Part shown: one piece after another, positions 55,892 through 64,000 of the stretch
How the letters are laid out: each line of letters opens with the position of its first letter
How positions within the stretch are numbered: position 1 is the first letter of the stretch
Assembly: GCF_013368755.1 (NCBI RefSeq)
Contig: NC_049566.1
Location: forward strand, 3,472,001 to 3,536,000
DNA: 64,000 nucleotides
Source of the DNA: Talaromyces rugulosus
Lineage: Eukaryota; Ascomycota; Eurotiomycetes; Eurotiales; Trichocomaceae
Direction: 5' to 3'
Translations under genes and position numbers: made by a program
The notes under the pieces: model-generated
What the model was told of the DNA's origin: nothing
Seen by the model: the letters and a program-made list of their open reading frames with translations, nothing else
Database searches by the model: none

Positions 55892-57659
55892 CTACTCTAG
55901 ATGAGCTGTGGTCTCTTTGGCAAACTGCTTCAGCCTCTCTGGGCGATTTATCTGAGTGCATAAAACACCAGTAGTCTCGTCATACTGATAAGCCAACAGA
56001 GCAAGTGCAGATGATTTCCAGATGGGGACATGCGCCTCCAGACAACTCCGAACAATCAGTGTAAAAGTAAACAAAAGGGCAGCCACCTCGAGGAATAGGG
56101 GTAGGATGAGCCACTCCCAGAGCACTGTCACATATATAACGGGATTCACCCTCTGCCCCTGTGCCAGCTGCATATTAGGTCCGTTGCGCACATAATCCGT
56201 CATGCTTGAGGTCATGGCCTTGAAGGTATTGGGCACGTCTGCCCCATCTAAAGCCTGGCCGGCGCCTGGGGTTGTCTGCGTTCGAGCGTTACCGGAAACG
56301 TAATTTGCCTGGAAAGAGCTTGATGTGAAGAAATTCGAGAGCGCCATCCAGTCCTGCCATGAGATGGTCAGAGCTGGGACTCCAGAAGTCTCAAACACAA
56401 TGTCGCTCCCGGTAAGGCCCAAAGCATCAGAGTCATTCGTTACAACACGAGCTGATCCCTGATGAAGGTCAATCTGCCGGGGATTTCCCAACGAAAAGCT
56501 GCTACCTTGTGCCGTGATATTCGAATATTCAAACCCGGCGAGGCTGAGAGTACATTCCGTGATGTTCTCGCCCAGAGCTTCGTAGTTTCCATTGAACGAG
56601 GACATGTAAACGGCGAGTGTCAGGAAGTTGATCTGGGCGGTACCGACGTCTTCGAATTTGACGTCCTCGAGGTGTGACACGCTGTGGACTTGGAACGAAG
56701 TTACTGAATCGGTTTCAACGTCCTGTTTGCTCAATTGCACTCCTCCTGGAGTAGTCATGTTGCAGAGAGTGGCTGCCGTGTTTGTGGCATCCTTGCCGCA
56801 CTTTTGACTTTCTAATGTTTGCATAGTAACGTTGCTGCAGTTACTGGAGAACCCTAGAGAGTAATATGGGCCATCCCAGACACAAGTACCGGCGCAGTTG
56901 ACCTTTTGTCTCGTGTCTAAACCGTATAGGGCCTTGTATATAGCACCCTGCATCTGAAAATCCTGAGGGAAAGCTACAACATATTAATAAGAAATAAGTT
57001 ACATTTGGGAGAGGCAAGAAGTACATACAGTCCAAGTAGCTGTTGGCACTTATCGTTGAGTTTCTGTTATATTCGTGGGCAAAGCCAAACGTCGAGTCCG
57101 GGTCGTCAACAGTGACGTTCCGTGTATTCAACTGGACAACTTGTTGTGTGAAAGGATCGATTCCTAAGGCTAGTACAGTGATGATTGCTCCGATGGTAGC
57201 AAAATTCCAAGCCACCTTGAAAATCAACCACACTGACCCAGATGAGCCTCTGCTTGCTTCGTCGAATATCTCCATGTTGTGTAGCCGCTGGGAACTCTTG
57301 AAGCAAAACCATTTGGCCTGGCCTATACAACTGCTCACTGCATAGAGCATAAACGCCTTGTTTCCAGTTGTCAGGACGGCAATCACAGCGTTCAAGGATA
57401 TGTCATATGGCATGGATGAATTCCAGTCAGCCAATGGTCGCCCGCCATAATAAGCCAGCAGGACGACGATGGCGGTTTTGGTGAGCAGGCTACCAGCAAC
57501 ACTGGCGATCTCCCAGGACCACGCTGACACTGAGTTGACATTCTTCTCATGACCTTTGCCATGCTTTATAATCCGGGGTTGATGTGCGAATCTCCGCTCA
57601 TCCATCTCTATCTGCTCGGCATGATTTTCGGGTGATGCAAGGCTCTGATATGCCATCAC
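55892..57659 (-). CDS. DUF3176 family membrane protein, two exons
   Basis: Exon 1 is 57029-57659 and exon 2 is 55892-56973; the 55-base intron (56974-57028) starts GTATGT and ends TGTAG. The joined frame is 570 residues. Membrane segments lie at about 52-72, 89-112 and 143-166, then a long outer domain (about 175-485) rich in N-glycosylation sites (NVT, NRNST, NCSNVT, NMT, NIT, NDS) and cysteines, then a last membrane segment at about 489-522 (LWEWLILPLFLEVAALLF). The segment MEIFDEASRGSSGSVWLIFK is a family hallmark. These proteins are common in Pezizomycotina and of unknown function. No stops or odd residues seen; it is the only host gene in the window that looks whole. Confidence 0.9.
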
Positions 57660-59876
57660 GTCTAGAATATAAGCACATTTAGAAAGAAAGAAAGAGCCCT
57701 GCTGATGTCCATAGCCAGGAGGTTATTTTACAGGGAAAAAATAAGATGAAACTGAAAATAACACTACAAGGCTGCAACAACATTAGGCTGTCTAGTACTA
57801 CGCCACGTCACATGGCACATGGTAGCTAGTGCATATGATATGTATAGCCGCCTATTAAATGTTTTTCTTGGCCATGTCGCTACTTAAATATTCTGTTATG
57901 TGGGGAGCTGAAAATAATATTTGAACATGATTGGTTAGTGGCTTTTGCCAAGTTATTTAATACGTTATAAGTTGATCCTGCTAAAATTACATCCCGTTGG
58001 CACCATGATACCGAGTGCCATAATAATAATAGGACATTGGGTCGTAAGTAACTGGTTGGTGGGCAACTCATGATCTGATGGTAAAACTCCGCAAAACTCA
58101 ATGTCAAACCCGGGGTATCCTGGGGGATATAAAACTGGTTTTCAGAAAAATAATACACATTCTCGGCATTTTCTCGGGAGTGTTTCGGAGAGAATCGGGT
58201 ATTGGGTAGACAACAAAAATAGTCCTTGTTATCGGCGCTTTGTCATTGGTTTGGGATGAGCAAAGGAATATCTATCATGGCTCTAGCTTGAAAGACTTTT
58301 GTTGAAGAGAAGCTTGGCTCAAGGTTTGCGAAGCCGAAGTCTGAACTCTAGAGCCGCCGAAATATATCCGAAGAATATTATATAATTATTTAATAATATT
58401 TATTTTTGAAATGCCTATTCTAATATTAAAAATTTTTAAATAAAAAACTTAGATATGAAGAACAAGAGGACAAAGATGAAACCCCTCTTGAACACGCACA
58501 CATGCAAGCATGGATACGTGGACCACAGCAAGTGGAGCCTTCAAACATCCTGGGAGTGCGATAGGTCGATGTGAATATACCAAAATGTACTATAAAAAGA
58601 AATTATCAGCAACCAATTAGGAACTGATTCAGCGGTTTTGTAATGCGGGCCAGAACGGGTGCACACACCCACCGTGCGCGATAAGTCATAGCGGAGCTCA
58701 GGGGCCACCAAACCCTCGTTGGAGATCTCCAAGCACCCTAGGTTTTAGAACCTTCTAGAGTATTTACATAAGCCTATTAGTCTAGAATAAAAAAGCAGCC
58801 CGCCGTCTTACCTTTATTGGATACAGATCTGGCCCTATATCGGGTATCACTAAGATTTAGGTTAAAAATCTATCTCTTGTACTAAACTCTAATTTCTTTT
58901 GTTTCAGTTAGTATTTTCTAAGATAGGAGTACTGTATTTCTTGAATATAAATTAATATTTACAAACCTTGTATCATATGTTGACCTAGATTTAATTTATG
59001 TTTCTTGTATGTTGGTGCCTTTGGTGGAGAAATAGACTCAAGTTCTTAACAGCTTTATTCGTCTCTCTCCTAAAGCAGAATCTTTAGTCTTAATAGCCTT
59101 CTATCTATGCTCGATCTTAGAGGATTATATATATTATAATCACAACAAAGTTCACCAGTGTGAGGATATTATATAGAGAGCAGGCAAGAGTTGGATTCGA
59201 TAGTAAAGCTATGGTTCGCTAGGTAGTCAAACTGATTGCTGACCTTTAGCAACCCCTGTGCGAAGGTCAGAATATATATATTACTTCATTAGTGGCTTAG
59301 CAACTCTCTATGAGGCTAGTGTAGCAAGATGCGGCATCTGGTGCGTCTTGAAGATCTTATAGTCTCATATTACTCTCTCTTTTCTTAGAAACTGCGCCAG
59401 TGTTCTTTATACAGGTTCTTATAGAAGATGTAAATAAGCTTAGGCGTCATTATTACAGGGACCAGCGTGTATAGTATATAGACCCATCTATACGTGTTGT
59501 TGATATATTGTTTATAGATTAGGCTATTATTTATTTCTTCTTTTTTACTATTAAATAGTCTATTATGTTGCTGCTGACTCTATACTTATCCTCTTTATTC
59601 TCTCATTCATTTATACTGTCTAAATATAAGTAATATGTCCTTTACTGGTTATCTTATATTAATTATAATACCTATTTAAATATTTACTCAGTTTATTGTT
59701 TACTGACGGTTTATAGAATAGCTCTAAAAAAGAAGATTTCCTACTACTTCTTAGCTACTTTACTAATTATCTTATCCTCTAGCAGGGATATCTCTGTGTT
59801 AAGCTGTATCTAGCTAATATATACTGCTGGTAGTGTGGCTACTAGTATATTACAGTCTGCAATATAAAAGAAATTA
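57660..59876. other. Intergenic region, no gene supported
   Basis: Short frames here (57880-58158 and 58541-58732 on the - strand) carry no motif. G:C is moderate to 58740 and then drops. The DUF3176 promoter should lie in 57660-58000. An 8-base hairpin is present at 59239-59270. Confidence 0.6.
59239..59270. other. Perfect 8-base inverted repeat
   Basis: CTGACCTT (59239-59246) and AAGGTCAG (59263-59270) around a 16-base spacer. No gene or terminator context explains it; it may be a leftover of a mobile element. Confidence 0.45.
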
Positions 59877-60826
59877 TTGAAAAAGTCATCCTTGAAAAAA
59901 GACAAGTCCACTATTACTTTTCTCTCTATAAAGAAATGTGTACGCTCTTCTTTCTCTGTTAATACTAATAAAGACAACATTAAGGATGAAGATAATGATG
60001 ATGATAAAGATAATAAAGCTGATACTACACCACTCAGCATATCAACTCCCTCGCCTTATCACAGACTTCGTGCGCGTTTCTTAGAGATGTATTTCCTGCC
60101 TTACCAGCGGTATCTACAGTTATTAGACTGCAACCTTAACCTGGAGTACCCTAGCCCTAGTAATAAACCCTACCCCCAATACAAGGGGTTAAAAAAGTCT
60201 GTAGCTAAATATTATCTAATAAATTCTTCTTTCATCTATATATTTCTATAGGTATTAATATTTACTAGATTTCTATAGAGCAGCTCAACTAGGCTGCTGT
60301 AATTATAGAATTAGTAGCAACCCATACTGCTAATTAAAAGGATACCATTAAGGCATTAGACATAATAATACATTATCAGTCTGATCCTTATTCAGCTAAG
60401 CCCCTAATTAATATAGATAATTCTGCTTCTGCTATGACGACGCAGAGTAATTCACCTGCCGTTATAACAGTAGATTTCCTAGCTGCTGCCTAGCAGTCCA
60501 TAAACTAATACCCTACCCCCTTCAGCAGCCCTATATTAGGTATTACTATCCTGTATAGGCTGACTATATCACCCTATATACAGTATAGATTACCCGTCTC
60601 TAATTACAAGGAACCCTTTAATGGTTATAGCGCTAGATTTAATTCTGAACTCGCGTGTCTACTGGCTAGAGTGCATAAGATAACTTACACTCTTAGTAAC
60701 TATCTCCACTATTAGAAGTATATCTAAAAAATTCTTTCTTATATAGCAATGCCGCAGCTTTCAGACCTAAATTAAAATGTGTTTGCTTACTCTTCAGAGC
60801 TTTTTATGAATATCCTAGTATTCTAA
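59877..60826 (+). other. Decayed coding-like sequence, unknown
   Basis: A 124-codon frame (59877-60251) with an acidic run (KDEDNDDDKDN-like) and a Pro/Tyr-rich end is followed by about 570 bases that keep codon-like structure between stops (for example near 60590-60720). The layout recalls the gag end of a retroelement, but no zinc knuckle or other motif was found. No family recognised. Confidence 0.25.
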
Positions 60827-63800
60827 TGTAATGCCCTGTAGGGTTTATATTTAGATATCCCTGGGTAGTTCAGGTTCATTTTGTTCTTTGTCTTTTTTGT
60901 GCAGTATACGCGGCCTTTAGGCTTTTAATAGAAAGTCTCTTTCATTCCTCTTCTCTTTAGTTCACTGGTGTAGTTCTAATATAGTTTATCCTTCAGCTTT
61001 CTTTTGCAGATAGATATCAAAGACTTCGGTTTCTCTGACAGTTTCTTCTGATTCCCAGGTGGCTTCCTCAATCGGCCATTCTTTCTATTGGACTATATAT
61101 TCTATTCCCCTGCCTCTCTTCCGGTCCTAAACTATTCCTTAAATAGTATACTTAGATTCGCCATCTACTAGTACTGGTCCTGGGGAAGTATAGTTTCTAG
61201 CATTGATATAATACAGCTTCAGTAGAGAGACATGAAAAACTGGATAGATTTCTCTATATCTTGGAGTAAGGTCAAGTTTATATATGTTTGACCCCCATAT
61301 ATCTACTATTCAGAATAAGTCTAGATATCTATCAGCTAGTTTTTCATTATATTGGAGCAAAGCTATATTCTTTGCTCAAAGTATGACTTGTTCTCCGATT
61401 TTGAATTCCTAATAGATCTTTCTCTAGTTATAGTACTTTGCTTGTGCTTCTTTAGCTTCTTCTAAGCGTTCCCGAATGTTTGCCTATTTAGTACGGAGCT
61501 CTTCTATTCAATTTATAACACGTGGCTCTTAATTCTTCGGACTTAAGGGAGCGTCCTTGGGAACATCTATTCTCAGGTCTCTCTGGAATCCCATAAGGGT
61601 TTCTATTAGAGATTGCCCTGTGATACTATGCCAACTATTGTTGTACATATTCTGCGCCAGTAAGATCCACCGTAGCTAGTCTATCTACTCATAGTTCGCG
61701 TAGCATCAGAGGAAGTGTTCCACCATCTGATTCTGGTGCTCCGTCTATCCATCCATTTATAGATGGGCTGTCGTTAATAGTTTCCAGGTTATCTCTAGAT
61801 AGAAGTATATAGTTTACTAGAATTCGCTGGTGAACAGCTTATCCCGATCTAAGACAATATACTGCAGGAAGGTAATCTACTATACTAAATTCTCTAGGAG
61901 TAGCTTCGCTAATTCTTTGGCTAATAACACTTTCTGCGTCAGCAAGTAGATAGTGTATTTTAAGAATAGGTCGATAATGACTAGTATAATGTCAATCATC
62001 ACTCTCTATTATCCCACAGGTGGTAATCTTGTTATAAAGTCTATAGTTACTGTTTTAAATAGTTCCAATAGAACTGGCAACAGCTTAAGTAGCCTATACT
62101 GCCAATACCTGTGTATCTTAATCTATTAATAGATAAAATAGATTCAGATATAGTAATCTATATCGGCTTCTAATACTAGCCAATAGTATTTCCAATGGAT
62201 AGCTACTACAATACAGGCTTTTCTAAAATAGCCTCCCTGCGTATCGTCATGGTTATTTTTTATGATTTCTGACTATAAAGCCTTATTAGATGGTATATAT
62301 ACGGCCCCCTTATATTAGAGAAAATTACGCTCCCTAATACTCTATATTGAATCCTCAGCCTGTTCTATACAGAGTTCTTTCGACTTCTTCTATATAAAGG
62401 CGTCCTCTTGTTGATATATTTAAAGGAGACTCTCTATGTCAGATTTCATTTTTAAATAGGTCGTTTTAGTTCTTATAGCTTCAGTCACTAGGGACTATGG
62501 CATTAGGAGTTCTAGACTCCTTGTATCATCAGCAGTGATATTCTTATCTGTAGGGGTATTTCCCTTTTTAGACCTACAGGCATTTTCTTTGTCAATAATA
62601 AAAGATATCCTCTAAGCTTTTTGTATTTATGCCAGTATATTCATAGATAATTCTTAGTTATATAGAAAGATTAGATTTTATTCTTGTTTCTTAAAGTAAT
62701 CTTTTTATAGCTTTTTCTGCAGGGTCAAGAGCGTTATTATGTCTTCTTTAATATTATCTATATAGTCTAGACGACAACTTAGTATATCTATAGGGTTCTT
62801 TGAACCTAGGTAGTATTCTATATTAAAATCAAATACTAATAGATATTCTATTTATTGGGCCTGACGCCTGTTAAGTTCCTTAATAATAGTAAAATACTAT
62901 AGATTATTATAATCTATTAGGACTTTAATTATATATTAGCTATCTTCTAAATATTATTATTAGTATTTAAAAGCTTCTATTATTGTTAAAAGTTTTAAAT
63001 TATATATTTTATAGCACACCTTTGGTCTCTTAAGCTTCTAAGATCAGAAAGCTATCAGATACTATTGGAAATCCTTAAACAGCTAAGTGATTATTATTTC
63101 TAGGGCTTCGCTTGAAGCATCTATTTCTATATGAATTAGGAGTGCTAGATTATAATATCTTAGCATAGATTTGCACTAAAACGCTTACTTTAAGTTTAAG
63201 AAGGATTCTCTAGCTTTTAAGATTATATTAAATTCTTAGATGGCGCTGTTCTTTTAGCTATTACACTTTGTTCTCTCTATAGAATCTTTAATTATCTTGG
63301 ATAGTGGCGCTAATATGTGCGAGAACTGATGTATGAAATTATAATAGAAATTTGTAAATCTTAAGAATAATTAGACCTCTTTAACTATCTATGGTTTAGG
63401 CCATTCTGTAATGATATAAATCTGGTCTAGGTCTATCATTATTTTTTGTGAGTTTATAATGAATTTAAGATATTCTATGGTATTTACTCCAAAGCTATAC
63501 TTATTTTATTTGTAGTATAAGCTATAACTTTTTAATTAGCTTATAACTTTCTATATTTGGGCTTTATGTACCTGCAGGTTGGCTGAATATATAACTATAT
63601 TATTTAGATATACTATTATATAGGTGTCTAATAGGTTTGATATTGTCTTATTGACATATGCCTAGAATGTGGCTGATGTATTTGTAAGGCTAAATAGTAT
63701 CATTTGGTATTTAAAGTGGCTATAATGGGTTCAGAAAGCGGTCTTCCACTCGTCTCTTATTTAGATTCTAATATAATGGTATATATCTTTCAGATCTAGT

Positions 63801-64000
63801 TTAATAAAATACTTTACACCAGCAAAATGGTTCAATGTCTTTTAGATTAGGAGAATTAAATAATAGTTCTTTACTGTGATTATATTAAGTCCTTAATAGT
63901 CTATACATAGTCAGAGCTCACCATTTTTTTTTAGTATGAAAAGGATAAAGACTTCTATTAGGCTTTTAGATAGTTTAATCTAATTTTTTTTCTATATTTT
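60827..64000 (-). mobile_element. Decayed Ty3/gypsy element, family D, cut by right window edge
   Basis: Read on the - strand from the right edge: reverse transcriptase (the WKTAFRT region near 63740, later boxes to about 63400), RNase H (about 63200-62820), integrase (about 62400-61560), and a chromodomain-like end near 61000-61150 with RKRGRGIEY. The left end starts TGTAATGCCCTGTAGGG (60827), a plausible LTR edge, but the second LTR is outside the window and the inner edge is unclear. Many stops; moderately decayed compared with families B and C. Confidence 0.72.

Noticed and set aside
59010..59600. TGTTGG at 59010 as a Copia-type LTR start
   Set aside because: No matching end, primer site or second copy was found.
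1..64000. CRISPR arrays, bacterial promoters or ribosome binding sites
   Set aside because: None seen, and the introns, RIP-like decay and gene families indicate a fungal genome.

Overview
The window looks like a transposon-rich, AT-rich block of a filamentous ascomycete genome (Pezizomycotina; Eurotiomycetes is possible but unproven). The evidence is Tad1-like non-LTR elements, chromodomain Ty3/gypsy elements, fungal-only gene families (DUF3176, DUF3431, DUF3435-like) with 57-61 base spliceosomal introns, and long stretches where decayed transposon genes have lost almost all G:C pairs to A:T. That decay is what repeat-induced point mutation (RIP) leaves. No bacterial operons, CRISPR arrays, rRNA or tRNA genes were seen.

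Layout: 1-5012 is a decayed Tad1-like LINE on the + strand, cut by the window edge. 5161-10644 is a decayed gypsy element (family A, + strand, 250-base LTRs, target duplication GTTAT). It sits in an unclassified repeat, here called R1, whose uninterrupted second copy lies at 21721-23044. 11708-35542 is a very AT-rich mosaic of gypsy family B and C remains in both orientations. It includes one full-length B element with two 482-base LTRs (24350-31433), a 5'-truncated LINE with a perfect 12-base target duplication (32017-33135), and an inverted pair of LTR ends (23277-23590).

35543-41841 is an intact GC-rich LINE on the - strand with two long open frames and a 14-base target duplication. It splits the gypsy C remnant, which resumes at 41856. 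43506-49004 is an intact gypsy A element on the - strand with two 257-base LTRs that read as identical and the 5-base duplication ACCTA. It sits inside what appears to be the 3' LTR of gypsy C. At least three layers of nesting can therefore be read: old RIP-decayed elements, then the LINE and the gypsy A copy, which escaped or postdate RIP.

49219-60826 is less repeat-dominated: a decayed DUF3435-like (Starship-captain-like) tyrosine recombinase at about 51.2-53.3 kb, a decayed BTB-like gene end on the - strand (53.5-54.05 kb), a DUF3431 gene with an in-frame stop (54.06-54.94 kb), and one apparently intact host gene, a two-exon DUF3176 membrane protein (55892-57659, - strand). From about 60.8 kb to the right edge lies another decayed gypsy element (family D, - strand).

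The transposon genes act as two self-contained replication cassettes: ORF1/ORF2 for target-primed reverse transcription in the LINE, and gag/pol with a probable self-priming site and a polypurine tract in gypsy A. Boundaries inside the AT-rich mosaic are approximate, because they rest on similarity read by eye between decayed copies.
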